Assembly (NCBI GenBank): GCA_910574935.1
Contig: CAJTCU010000008.1
Coordinates: 1 to 64,000, forward strand
Length of the DNA stretch: 64,000 nucleotides
Source of the DNA: Oscillospiraceae bacterium
GTDB taxonomy: Bacteria > Bacillota > Clostridia > Oscillospirales > Acutalibacteraceae
Direction: 5' to 3'
Below are positions 41,614 through 50,170 of the stretch, piece by piece. A model generated the notes under the pieces. That model saw nothing but the letters and a program-made list of their open reading frames with translations. It made no database searches and was not told the DNA's origin. Positions within the stretch are counted from its first letter, which is position 1; each line of letters begins with the position of its first letter. The translations under genes and the position numbers were made by a program.

Positions 41614-42921
41614 GTGAATAACACAAAGACAAAAACAGAAACAGGCGCGAAAGTGCGCCATCTTCCCCCGCACGGCCCGATTGACGAAAACGGCCGGGAG
41701 GTGCTTTTGTCCATCCGCAATGTGGACATCACTTTTGGCAAAGGAGACAGCGCCGTACGGGCGGTGAAGGACGCGTCCTTCGACATTTATAAGGGAGAGA
41801 CCTTCTCTCTGGTGGGGGAGTCCGGCTCGGGCAAAACCACCATTGGCCGGGCGGTGATTCGGGTTAATCCCTGTGCCGCTGGTGAGATCCTCTATAAGGG
41901 CGTGCCCATTACCGGCAAGATTCCCCACTCTTTGGACCGGGAGGTCATCCGCAACATTCAGATGGTGTTCCAGGACCCGGCGGCTTCTCTTAACGAGCGC
42001 GCCACCGTGGACTACATTGTCAGCGAAGGGCTCTATAACTTCCACCTGTTTAAAAATGAAGCCGACCGGGTGGAAAAGGTGCGCAATATGATCACCGAGG
42101 TGGGGCTGTTGCCGGAACACCTGACCCGCTACCCCCACGAGTTCTCCGGTGGGCAGCGCCAGCGCATTGGCCTGGCCCGGGCCATGGTCATGGAGCCCGA
42201 GCTGGTGGTGGCCGACGAGCCCATCTCCGCTTTGGACGTATCCATTCGGGCCCAGGTGCTGAACCTGCTAAAGAAGTTCCAGCAGGAGCGGGACGTCACC
42301 TACCTGTTCATTGCCCACGACCTTTCCATTGTGCGGTTTATCTCAGACCGCATTGGCGTTATCTATAAGGGCAATATCGTAGAGATTGCCGCAGCGGAGG
42401 AACTGTTCAATTACCCGCTGCATCCTTACACCCGTTCGCTGATTTCCGCCATTCCCATCCCAGACCCCCAGCTGGAAAAGAACAAGGTGCTGTTTACCTA
42501 TGACCCCAGCGTACATGACTATTCGGTGGACAAGCCAGTGATGACGGATATTGGCCACAACCACTTTGTCTATGGCAGCGCCAAGGAGATCGAGGAGTAT
42601 CAGGCCATTCGTGAAAAGGGCGTGCCCATTAAGTCCATAACCATCCGCGACGCGGATGCTCCGGAAGAAGAACCGGTAGAGGAGCCGGTGGATACCAGCG
42701 CCATCCTTAGTGCGCCCATCCATGATACGGGCAATATTTGGTACACGTTCTTTTCCCTGCTTCTGCCCATTATCGGTATCATTGCGGCAGTACTGTTCCG
42801 GAAGAAGAATTATATCAAAAACTACCGGGCCTGTGTGAAGGGCGCAAAGGCAGGATTCATTATTATAGGTGCCATTATAGCGCTGTTCCTCATTCTGCTG
42901 CTTTTGGCTGTTGTGCTGTAG
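41614..42921 (+). CDS. oppF: Oligopeptide ABC transporter ATPase, AmiF/OppF-like with C-terminal membrane helices
   Basis: The partner ATPase. Walker [12 protein letters not shown] (68-78), Q-loop [17 protein letters not shown], signature FSGGQRQR (177-184), Walker B VVADEP (198-203) and H-loop His235 are intact, followed by the OppF end block ([24 protein letters not shown]). Normal AmiF/OppF proteins stop at about 310-330. Here a further 105 residues follow: an acidic linker (EEEPVEEP) and two hydrophobic helices (about 374-395 and 412-434) separated by a basic loop. The GTG at 41614 has AGGAGGG seven bases upstream. The tail would anchor the ATPase in the membrane. Confidence 0.92.
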   Translation: MNNTKTKTETGAKVRHLPPHGPIDENGREVLLSIRNVDITFGKGDSAVRAVKDASFDIYKGETFSLVGESGSGKTTIGRAVIRVNPCAAGEILYKGVPITGKIPHSLDREVIRNIQMVFQDPAASLNERATVDYIVSEGLYNFHLFKNEADRVEKVRNMITEVGLLPEHLTRYPHEFSGGQRQRIGLARAMVMEPELVVADEPISALDVSIRAQVLNLLKKFQQERDVTYLFIAHDLSIVRFISDRIGVIYKGNIVEIAAAEELFNYPLHPYTRSLISAIPIPDPQLEKNKVLFTYDPSVHDYSVDKPVMTDIGHNHFVYGSAKEIEEYQAIREKGVPIKSITIRDADAPEEEPVEEPVDTSAILSAPIHDTGNIWYTFFSLLLPIIGIIAAVLFRKKNYIKNYRACVKGAKAGFIIIGAIIALFLILLLLAVVL

Positions 42922-42922
42922 C

Positions 42923-44170
42923 ATGGGCCGAAACGCGAAGGAACGGAGAAGCCCGGCCCCCCGGCCAGTGGAAAAGGTGGAGGTAAACGAGCGGCATATT
43001 GGCCGAAGAACCGTGCTGTTTTTTGTGTGCCTAACAGTGGCCCTAACCAGCCTGGGATATGGGGTCTATATGCTGCTTAGTGCAGAGCCTGGCTGGACCC
43101 GGATTGAGAGTGGAGGCAGTGGGTTCAGCACGGAAGAGGACTTTACTTTTGAATATCTGGTGTCCCAGGGCGGACTTTCCGGCAGCGATGAGCTGCGGCA
43201 GGTGCGCGGGCTGTACACCCAGCTTTTAGCCAACGCGCATATGCTGTTTAGCGCGGATGTCCAGCCAAAAGAGCCAGACGTACACAATATGTGGTATATT
43301 AACAGCCACCCCAACGAGGAGATAGAGGTGGACCCTCTTCTCTACCAGGCTTTTTCCATGTTGGAAGAGGCAGGAAATCGTGGGGTATACTTGGGCCCTG
43401 TGTATGAGCTGTATACCGACCTGTTTTTTGCCCAGGACGCCCACGAGGCTGCTCTGCTGGACCCCTGGCAGGACCCGGATATGGGCCGCTTTTGCCAGGA
43501 GGCGGCTGACTATGCCCAAAGCCCAAACCAGGTGAACGTAGAGCTCTTAGGGGAAAACCGTCTATGTTTGCGTGTTTCAGAAGAATACAGGCGTTTTGTG
43601 GAAGAGAACGGCGCCACAAAATATGTGGATTTTTACCGGCAAAAAAACGCCTTTATCCTGGATTATTTTGTAGAAGAGCTGGCAAAGGCAGGGTTTCAGG
43701 AGGGGGTGCTTTCCAGTGCCGACGGATGTGTTCGCTGCCTGCCGGGGACCAGTGCCGGTACGGTTTTCAACCTGCTGGACTGGCGTCAGGACCAGGCCGT
43801 GGCAGCGGCACAGGCTCCCTTTGACCAGCCGGTGGCCTTGGTGTATATGCGCAGTTTCCCGGTGGGGGAGAGGGACCAGGGGTGGTATCAACCAGTGGAA
43901 GAGGGAGTGTTTCGCCACCCCTACGTGGACATTGCGGACGGCAGGTGCCGCGCCGCGGCCCGTTCGTTGGCAGTGTATGCCCCGAAGGGCTCTTGTGCGC
44001 AGCTGATGCTGGCCGCGGAGCCGGTGTTTATTGCCCAAGACCTGGACCTGGCGGCCCTTTCGGGCTGCAAGGCTCTGGCGGTGACAGGAGAGAGCCAAAT
44101 CCTCTCCACAGATAAAGAACAGCGGCTGGAAAATATCTATAAAGGATATAGCCGAAAGGATGTACCATAA
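42923..44170 (+). CDS. Membrane-anchored protein of unknown function, last gene of the peptide importer operon
   Basis: About 415 residues. A basic N-terminus and one TM helix (about 29-51, VLFFVCLTVALTSLGYGVYMLL) are followed by a large extracellular domain. I do not recognise the family with certainty. Stretches such as EIEVDPLLYQAFSMLEEAG, LYLGPVYELYTDLFF-like text, and KNAFILDYFVEELAKAGF are weakly reminiscent of ApbE-type FMN transferases, but the ApbE metal and flavin motifs are not evident, so this is only a guess. The ATG is two bases after the oppF stop, with no spacer for a strong ribosome binding site, suggesting translational coupling. A terminator follows. Confidence 0.7.
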   Translation: MGRNAKERRSPAPRPVEKVEVNERHIGRRTVLFFVCLTVALTSLGYGVYMLLSAEPGWTRIESGGSGFSTEEDFTFEYLVSQGGLSGSDELRQVRGLYTQLLANAHMLFSADVQPKEPDVHNMWYINSHPNEEIEVDPLLYQAFSMLEEAGNRGVYLGPVYELYTDLFFAQDAHEAALLDPWQDPDMGRFCQEAADYAQSPNQVNVELLGENRLCLRVSEEYRRFVEENGATKYVDFYRQKNAFILDYFVEELAKAGFQEGVLSSADGCVRCLPGTSAGTVFNLLDWRQDQAVAAAQAPFDQPVALVYMRSFPVGERDQGWYQPVEEGVFRHPYVDIADGRCRAAARSLAVYAPKGSCAQLMLAAEPVFIAQDLDLAALSGCKALAVTGESQILSTDKEQRLENIYKGYSRKDVP

Positions 44171-44185
44171 GCTTGTAAAACGAAG

Positions 44186-44212
44186 AAAAGCCTCCGTTTG
44201 GAGGCTTTTTTC
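44186..44212 (+). terminator. Terminator of the peptide importer operon
   Basis: Perfect stem AAAAGCCTCC/GGAGGCTTTT with a GTTT loop and following T run. Confidence 0.95.
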
Positions 44213-44369
44213 TATGGGAATCATCCCGCGCGGGCAGAGGGTTTCTTACAAATTTCTGATGTCCCCGACTTTTTAGGAAAACCTCGCTCTCTAGGGGGGG
44301 GGAACGCATCCACCACAGTTTATAGTGCCAAAAACCCGTAACCAGGCGGAGAAAAGCCAAAAAGGGGGG

Positions 44370-44398
44370 TTGCAAAATCCGAAAAACTGTGGTAAAAT
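44370..44398 (+). promoter_or_regulatory. Promoter of the SLH wall-protein gene
   Basis: TTGCAA (44370-44375) and TAAAAT (44393-44398) with a 17-base spacer. The rest of the 327-bp gap from 44171 holds the preceding terminator and no gene. Confidence 0.6.
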
Positions 44399-44497
44399 GT
44401 AACCAATTTGTAACACTTGCTGTTTTTAGCCACTCAAAAAAGTCCTGTGTTTTCGGGCTTTTTCAGCGGCAATTACTGAGATTGAGAGGTACTCTAT

Positions 44498-46327
44498 ATG
44501 ACCAAATGCAACCCTATGAAAAAGCGGCTCTGCCTGTTTTTGGCGGTTCTTCTGCTCGTTGGCGGTTTGCCTGTGCTGGGGCTTTCGGCCCGGGCGGCGG
44601 GCACGCCTACCTCGCTAGGGCTGGCCCAGCATGGGCTGAACGCCTATAACGACGGCTGGCAGTACTCCTTTGGCTCCAAAGGAGAGACTATAAATGGAGT
44701 ACGCTATTCCGACTGCGCCGGCCTGCTCTACGCCTATTTTTCAGACCTGGGCGTGGGGGGCTGTGCCGGGGGAGCTACATCCCAGGTAAACCAGAACTGC
44801 ATCTTCTCCGGCAGCATTGACGAAGGAGTGCCCCGCATCCACGGCCTGGCGGTTACAGTGTTCGACCGCTATGACCCGGAAAGCGGCATTTATGGTCACA
44901 TTGGTATCTACATAGGCAATAATGAGGCAGTGGATAACTCTGACTATGGCACCAATATGGTGCGCGGCTCTGTTTACACCCGTGACTGGGGTTCCTGGCA
45001 TCTTTTCGACAATGGTGTGATGTATCCCCGGAACGGCTGGTTTGAGTTTGACGGCAAAATGGTGCACTATACCAACTACGAGTATGACGTAAATACCAAT
45101 GTAGAGGGCTACGACATCGGTGAGGACGGATTTGCCCTGATGAACGGCCAGTACGCTCCAATAGAGCCCTTGTTGCTGTCTAACGACTGGGCCCCGGCCA
45201 GCGAGGTACGGGATTGGCTTTCCTCCATGGGCTGGAGCGGTACCGATAATTATTACCCAGAGGAGCCCAGCGACCCGGGATCCGACGATCCAGGCAATCT
45301 CTTCAGTTATGACGCCCAGGTAAGCGCCACTTCGGTAATCCTGCGGTCCGAGGCCACTACAGCTTCCTCGGTAGTAGCTGTGCTCCACAAGGGCGCCCAG
45401 CTTCAGTTGGAGGAGACCGTAGAGGGTGGACAGGCTTCGGTGGGGGGGCAGACCTCCACCACCTGGTATAAAGTGACTACCTCCAGCGGGATTAGCGGCT
45501 ACATTTCTTCCCTTTTGATAGAGGTGCAGCTGCCCACTGTGTCCATTACCAGCAGTGGTGAGGCGGTGAGTATGTCGGCGGGCAACGCCAACATTTATTA
45601 TACTACCGATGGCAGCGAGCCTACCTTAGACAGCGACCTTTATGCAGTGCCCATTTATCAGCTGGGGGTTACCTATAAAGCGATGGCCGTAAAGGGTACA
45701 GTACCCGGGCCGGTAAGCGTAGCGACGGTGCTGAGTAACGGCGCCCTTTTCACAGACTTTACCTATGCCAACTGGTACGCCGAGACAGTAGACGAGGCAG
45801 TGGCCAGGGGGATTTTCAAGGGAACAGGAGACAACATGTTCTCTCCCAACAAGGTGATGACCCGGGCGCAGTTTATCACAGCCTTGTCCAATATTTCCGG
45901 CGAGGATGTAAACAGTTTTGAATTTACAGACGGTGGCTTTACAGATGTGACCGGAGGATACTACTACCACCCAGTGGCCTGGGCAACCAGCAAAGGAATT
46001 ATTTCTGGGGGCGGCGGGGCCAAGTTCAATCCCAATGATCCCATTACCCGGGAGCAAATGTGCGTGATGCTCTCCCGCTATATGGATTCTCTGGGTATGG
46101 ACGAGCCCACCGGAGAACACGAGCTTTTTGCCGACCACCAGGATATTAGCGCTTACGCCCGGGACGCGGTGTACAGGCTGCGGGCGCATGGGGTTGTCAA
46201 CGGCATGGGCGGCAATAAATTTGAGCCCATGGGTACGGCCAACCGGGCCACCGCCTGCACGGTATTGATTAATTTCATTCATGAGGTGATGCCCGAAGAA
46301 GCGGGCAGTGTCGATATGGGGTATTGA
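44498..46327 (+). CDS. Secreted NlpC/P60-like wall protein with SH3-like, chitobiase-like and SLH domains
   Basis: A 609-residue exported protein. After a signal peptide (MKKRLCLFLAVLLLVGGL..., cleavage near ARA-A) comes an NlpC/P60-like peptidase region with candidate Cys in YSDCAGLLYAYF and His in YGHIGIYIG. An SH3b-like domain (about 270-345, SATSVILRSEATTASSVVAV), a chitobiase/FN3-like repeat (IYYTTDGSEPTLDSDLY) and three SLH repeats (about 415-600; FTDFTYANWYAETVDEAVARG, FTDVTGGYYYHPVAWATSKG, FADHQDISAYARDAVYRLRA) follow. SLH domains bind secondary wall polymers, so it should be displayed on the cell surface and cut or bind peptidoglycan. It is monocistronic with its own promoter. Confidence 0.85.
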   Translation: MTKCNPMKKRLCLFLAVLLLVGGLPVLGLSARAAGTPTSLGLAQHGLNAYNDGWQYSFGSKGETINGVRYSDCAGLLYAYFSDLGVGGCAGGATSQVNQNCIFSGSIDEGVPRIHGLAVTVFDRYDPESGIYGHIGIYIGNNEAVDNSDYGTNMVRGSVYTRDWGSWHLFDNGVMYPRNGWFEFDGKMVHYTNYEYDVNTNVEGYDIGEDGFALMNGQYAPIEPLLLSNDWAPASEVRDWLSSMGWSGTDNYYPEEPSDPGSDDPGNLFSYDAQVSATSVILRSEATTASSVVAVLHKGAQLQLEETVEGGQASVGGQTSTTWYKVTTSSGISGYISSLLIEVQLPTVSITSSGEAVSMSAGNANIYYTTDGSEPTLDSDLYAVPIYQLGVTYKAMAVKGTVPGPVSVATVLSNGALFTDFTYANWYAETVDEAVARGIFKGTGDNMFSPNKVMTRAQFITALSNISGEDVNSFEFTDGGFTDVTGGYYYHPVAWATSKGIISGGGGAKFNPNDPITREQMCVMLSRYMDSLGMDEPTGEHELFADHQDISAYARDAVYRLRAHGVVNGMGGNKFEPMGTANRATACTVLINFIHEVMPEEAGSVDMGY

Positions 46328-46390
46328 CATATAGATAATGACCCAATGGTTGAGGAGGGGCAAAGGCCCTGATCAGCGTAAATATAAATG

Positions 46391-46422
46391 AAAAAGTCGG
46401 CTCCCTTGGGGGCCGGCTTTTT
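46391..46422 (+). terminator. Intrinsic terminator after the SLH gene
   Basis: AAAAAGTCGGCTCCC pairs with GGGGGCCGGCTTTTT, with G-U pairs. Confidence 0.8.
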
Positions 46423-46576
46423 GGCAAGGAGGAGGGCGCTACACGGAATTATGGAACTGCTGCGCCAGGAGGTTTTGTCTTGCGGCGGCCTGCCGAACCG
46501 CTGCCGGCCAAGAGCTTCGTTTTGTAAAACTTGGCTTTCCGCGTAACGAAGTATCACAGGTCTCCCATAAAAAGTA

Positions 46577-46605
46577 TTGCAAATCCGCTAGGACTGTGGT
46601 ATACT
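46577..46605 (+). promoter_or_regulatory. Promoter of the SRP RNA
   Basis: TTGCAA (46577-46582) and TATACT (46600-46605) with a 17-base spacer, about 20 bases upstream of the RNA stem. Confidence 0.75.
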
Positions 46606-46625
46606 ATCAATAAATAAAACCAAGA

Positions 46626-46752
46626 GATGGGATATGTGGACGGACAGGTCTGCGCGGCGGGATGCCGTGAACCATGTCAGGCGGGGAACCGAGCAGCATT
46701 AAGCGGATTTTCCCGGGCGATGCAGGTCGCCTGTCCGTTCACATATCCCATC
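46626..46752 (+). ncRNA. ffs: Signal recognition particle RNA (4.5S-like, small bacterial type)
   Basis: A long hairpin: GATGGGATATGTGGACGGACAGG at the 5' side (first 12 bases 46626-46637) pairs with CCTGTCCGTTCACATATCCCATC at the 3' side. The apical part holds the conserved SRP core ATGTCAGG...GGAA...GAGCAGCA (46674-46702). About 127 bases, lacking the Alu domain of the 270-base Bacillus type. A T run follows. Location directly upstream of dnaX is common in Firmicutes. It supports co-translational membrane targeting with Ffh. Confidence 0.9.
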
Positions 46753-46778
46753 ATTTTTCCAGGAAAAGGGACGCAGCC

Positions 46779-48497
46779 ATGTACAAGGTGCTCTACCGAA
46801 AATACCGCCCCCGGTTTTTTGCCGACGTGGTGGGCCAGCCCCAGGTGACCATAACCCTGAAAAACCAGCTGACCCGGGGCAGAATTGCCCATGCTTACCT
46901 GTTCACCGGCTCTCGGGGAACAGGTAAGACTACGTGTGCCAAAATACTGGCCCGGGCAGTGAATTGTCTTGCTCCCGTGGATGGCGACCCCTGCGGCAAG
47001 TGCGATATCTGCCGGGGGCTGGAGGAAGGCTCTCTGATGGACGTGGTGGAGATTGACGCAGCCAGTAACAATGGAATTGAAAATATCCGCTCCTTGATTG
47101 AGGAGGCGGCCTTTACCCCCGCTGGGGCCAAGTACCGGGTTTATATTATTGACGAGGTGCACATGCTAAGTGTGCAGGCCTTTAACGCGCTCCTTAAAAC
47201 CTTGGAGGAGCCCCCGCCCCATGTGGTCTTTATTTTAGCCACTACAGAGGTGCACAAGCTGCTGCCCACCATTCTTTCCCGATGCCAGCGCTTCGACTTC
47301 CACCGTATTGACCCCCAGGCCATGGCGGGCCGCCTGCTGGAGGTGGCCGAAAAGGAGGAGGCCCAGCTGGACCAGGATGCCGCCGCCCTTATTGCGCGCA
47401 TAGCGGACGGGGCCCTGCGGGACGCTCTCTCTTTGCTGGACCAGTGTCTAGGCCGGGGGCGCCACGTGACGTTAGAGGTGGTCTACGCCGCCGCGGGGGT
47501 GGCTGCGCGGGACTACCTGGAACATCTGGCGGGCTATGTAAAGGACCGAAATGCTGCCGGGGCGCTGGAAATTATTGACCGGCTTTACAAGGAATCCAAG
47601 GACCTAAGCCGCCTGTGCCAGGAGCTGGCGGAGCATTTCCGCAGCCTTATGCTGTGCAAGACCATGAAAGACCCTGGAGACCTGCTGCACGCTGTGGGCA
47701 AGGAGCGGGAGACCCTTCTTGACCAAGCCAAAACTATGAGCCTGGCGGACATCCTCCACGGTATGGACGTGCTGGAAGAGGCCTTAAATAAAATGCGCTA
47801 TGGCAGCCAGCGCACGATTTTGGAGATGGCCCTGGTAAGGCTGTGCTCGCCCCAGCTGGACAGCACCCCCGAGGCCCTGCTGCGCCGGCTGGAGGCCCTG
47901 GAAAGCGGCGCGCCGGTAATGAACCGGCAGGCGGATTTACCCAAAAAGGAGCAGCCCCGGCCCCAAAAGGAGCCTTTGGATGAGGAGAAAGCCTTGGCAG
48001 ACGCTTTGGCAGCGCTGGACGACCCGGAGCCTCCACGGCCGGCGGCCCCAGCCCCCACGCCCCGGCAAGAGCCCCCGACAGACCCAGAACCTTTGCCCGG
48101 GCCCTTGCCCCCCAAGGAGCCCCGGGAGGAGCCCGATATTGAGGCTTTGTCCGCAGAGGCCAAACGCCTGCGGGAGTGGCCGGAAATTTTGGCGCGGTTT
48201 ACAGCGGTCAAAAGCACGGCGATGGCTTTTGAGGGCAGCTCGGCCTATGTAAACGGGGAGTATATGCTCATCGACGCCCCAGAGATTGCCTTTGAGCTAC
48301 TAAAAAAACACGAGCAGCGGGACCGGCTGCGCCAGGCGGTGCGGCAGGTGACTGGCCGTGTGTATAAGCTGGGCCCCTACCGCCAGGGACAAAAAGGACA
48401 GGCCGACCCCCTGGAGGATCTGCTGCAACGGGCTAGGGAGGCGGGCGTACCGGTGGAGGAGGCGGGGCAGGATGATGAGGATAGCCCCAAAGGATGA
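46779..48497 (+). CDS. dnaX: DNA polymerase III subunits gamma and tau
   Basis: Clamp-loader ATPase that loads the beta clamp and couples the replicase to the helicase. The 572-residue protein has Walker A GSRGTGKTTCAK at about residues 45-56, a four-Cys zinc module (CLAPVDGDPCGKCDIC), Walker B VYIIDEVHML, sensor 1 ILATTEVHKLLPTILSRCQ, and the SRC motif. A Pro/Glu-rich linker (about 390-450) leads to a C-terminal tau-like domain. The start ATG at 46779 gives MYKVLYRKYRPRFF, typical of the family, with AGGAAAAGGG upstream. It lies just downstream of the SRP RNA and upstream of ybaB-recR. Confidence 0.96.
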   Translation: MYKVLYRKYRPRFFADVVGQPQVTITLKNQLTRGRIAHAYLFTGSRGTGKTTCAKILARAVNCLAPVDGDPCGKCDICRGLEEGSLMDVVEIDAASNNGIENIRSLIEEAAFTPAGAKYRVYIIDEVHMLSVQAFNALLKTLEEPPPHVVFILATTEVHKLLPTILSRCQRFDFHRIDPQAMAGRLLEVAEKEEAQLDQDAAALIARIADGALRDALSLLDQCLGRGRHVTLEVVYAAAGVAARDYLEHLAGYVKDRNAAGALEIIDRLYKESKDLSRLCQELAEHFRSLMLCKTMKDPGDLLHAVGKERETLLDQAKTMSLADILHGMDVLEEALNKMRYGSQRTILEMALVRLCSPQLDSTPEALLRRLEALESGAPVMNRQADLPKKEQPRPQKEPLDEEKALADALAALDDPEPPRPAAPAPTPRQEPPTDPEPLPGPLPPKEPREEPDIEALSAEAKRLREWPEILARFTAVKSTAMAFEGSSAYVNGEYMLIDAPEIAFELLKKHEQRDRLRQAVRQVTGRVYKLGPYRQGQKGQADPLEDLLQRAREAGVPVEEAGQDDEDSPKG

Positions 48498-48630
48498 CCC
48501 ATTGGGCGGTGAAGGAAGGGGAAAAAGGAGAAGCCAGCACCTATGAATAAGCATTTTGTACACATCCCATTTTGGGAACTTTGATGCACTCTTATAACAT
48601 AAAATAGCAATTGAGAAAGGAAGTACCCCT

Positions 48631-48981
48631 ATGAAAGCAAGATTACCCCAAGGCTACCAGACACCCGGCGCGGCGAATTTACAGCAGCTAGCCCGGCAGG
48701 CCCAGAAAATGCAGGAGCAGATGGAGGCTGTGACCGCGGAGCTGGAACAAAAGGAATATACCGCCACAGCTGGCGGCGACGCGGTGAAGGCGGTGGTTAC
48801 CGGCAAGCTGGAAGTGAAGCAGGTGGAGATACAGCCCGAGGTGATTGACCCCGACGACGCCGAGATGCTGGGCGACCTGGTTACCGCTGCGGTTAACGAG
48901 GCCTTACGGGCTGCGGCTAAGGAAAAAGACGAGGCCCTTTCGGCAGTATCTGGCGGCATGAGTGTGCCGGGGATGTTCTGA
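48631..48981 (+). CDS. YbaB/EbfC family nucleoid-associated protein
   Basis: A 116-residue DNA-binding dimer that coats the nucleoid. Features are an N-terminal helix with repeated Gln/Met ([19 protein letters not shown]), a beta-sheet with the conserved [20 protein letters not shown] and a C-terminal helix ending with Gly/Met-rich [19 protein letters not shown] site precedes the ATG. The stop overlaps the recR start (TGATG), as in many bacteria. Confidence 0.95.
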   Translation: MKARLPQGYQTPGAANLQQLARQAQKMQEQMEAVTAELEQKEYTATAGGDAVKAVVTGKLEVKQVEIQPEVIDPDDAEMLGDLVTAAVNEALRAAAKEKDEALSAVSGGMSVPGMF

Positions 48982-49580
48982 TGGCAGGCTATCATGTAGC
49001 CCCTTTGGAGGCGCTGATTGACAAGTTTGAGGCCCTGCCCGGCATTGGCCCTAAAACGGCCCAAAGGCTGGCCTATTATGTGCTGGACATGGACAGCGGA
49101 GACGCCAAGGCCTTTGCCGGGGCCATTGTAGAGGCCCATGAGAAGATTCACTACTGCTCGGTATGCTGTAACCTGACCGATGGGGAACTGTGCCCCATTT
49201 GCGGCAATAGCGCCCGGGAGCGGTCCACCATCTGTGTGGTGGAGGATCCCAAGGATGTGTTTGCCCTGGAGCGGGCCGGAGACTACGCGGGAAGCTACCA
49301 CGTGCTGCATGGGGCCATCTCTCCTCTTTCGGGGGTGGGGCCGGAGGAGCTGAAAATTAAGGAGTTATTGGCCCGGGTAACGCCGGAGGTGCGGGAGGTC
49401 ATTATGGCCACCAACCCCACAGTAGAGGGCGAGGCCACGGCCATGTATTTATCCCGGCTGTTAAAGCCTCTGGGGGTACGGGTGACTAGGCTGGCCTATG
49501 GCATTCCGGTGGGAGGCGACCTGGAATACGCGGACGAGGTGACCCTGCAGCGGGCCATGGAGGGCCGCAGAGAACTGTAA
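48981..49580 (+). CDS. recR: Recombination mediator RecR
   Basis: Acts with RecO and RecF to load RecA at single-strand gaps. The 199-residue protein shows a helix-hairpin-helix ([20 protein letters not shown]), a four-Cys zinc finger ([16 protein letters not shown]), a Toprim domain ([14 protein letters not shown]...) and the Walker-like C-terminus [16 protein letters not shown]. It overlaps ybaB by one base, implying coupled translation. Confidence 0.97.
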   Translation: MAGYHVAPLEALIDKFEALPGIGPKTAQRLAYYVLDMDSGDAKAFAGAIVEAHEKIHYCSVCCNLTDGELCPICGNSARERSTICVVEDPKDVFALERAGDYAGSYHVLHGAISPLSGVGPEELKIKELLARVTPEVREVIMATNPTVEGEATAMYLSRLLKPLGVRVTRLAYGIPVGGDLEYADEVTLQRAMEGRREL

Positions 49581-49594
49581 GGAGGTGTGGCAAA

Positions 49595-50062
49595 ATGCAG
49601 ACGAAAGCTGCCACAAAGACCATTGCGCAAAACAAAAAGGCCTACCACGACTACTTTGTGGAAGAGTCCCTGGAGGCCGGCATTGAGCTGGTGGGCACAG
49701 AGGTAAAGTCCCTGCGCCAGGGCCGGGCCAATCTAAAGGACGCCTGGTGCTCGGTGGTAGAGGGCGAAATGCTGATGAACGGCTGCCACATCAGCCAGTA
49801 CGACTTTGGAAATATTTTTAATAAGGACCCCATGCGGGTGCGCCGCCTGCTGCTGCACAAGCGGGAGATTATGCGGCTGTACGGCCTGGTAAAGCAGCAG
49901 GGATATTCCTTGATTCCCCTGTCTCTGTACTTTAAAGGGAGCCGGGTCAAGGTGCAGGTGGGTCTGTGCAAGGGTAAAAAGCTGTATGACAAGCGGGCTG
50001 ATATGGCGGAGAAAGCGGCCAAGCGGGACATAGAACGCACCATAAAAGAGCGCAACCGCTGA
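49595..50062 (+). CDS. smpB: SsrA-binding protein SmpB
   Basis: Binds tmRNA and delivers it to stalled ribosomes for trans-translation. The 155-residue protein has the family blocks [38 protein letters not shown], the [10 protein letters not shown] loop, [20 protein letters not shown] and the basic C-terminal tail ending in [13 protein letters not shown] that enters the ribosome. AAGGAGG precedes the ATG, 14 bases after recR. The tmRNA gene itself was not seen in the window. Confidence 0.97.
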   Translation: MQTKAATKTIAQNKKAYHDYFVEESLEAGIELVGTEVKSLRQGRANLKDAWCSVVEGEMLMNGCHISQYDFGNIFNKDPMRVRRLLLHKREIMRLYGLVKQQGYSLIPLSLYFKGSRVKVQVGLCKGKKLYDKRADMAEKAAKRDIERTIKERNR

Positions 50063-50078
50063 CATGCGGCCAGAAAGT

Positions 50079-50112
50079 AAAAGCTTTCTCTGCCCGGGCG
50101 CGGGGCTTTTTT
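50079..50112 (+). terminator. Probable terminator after smpB
   Basis: AAAGC...GCTTTTTT with an inner CCCG-GGCG-CGGG stem, ending in six T residues. Confidence 0.55.
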
Positions 50113-50127
50113 GAGACTTGGCACTAT

Positions 50128-50167
50128 AAAGAAAGACAGCAGGGGTGCTCCCTCGCTGTCTTTCTTT
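50128..50167. terminator. Bidirectional intrinsic terminator between smpB and spoVAD
   Basis: AAAGAAAGACAGC (50128-50140) pairs perfectly with GCTGTCTTTCTTT (50155-50167), with an inner AGGG/CCCT stem. Confidence 0.9.
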
Positions 50168-50170
50168 GTG

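Noticed and set aside
46627-46848. 73-codon frame and related frames over the SRP RNA
   Set aside because: They run through the folded RNA into dnaX in the wrong frame.
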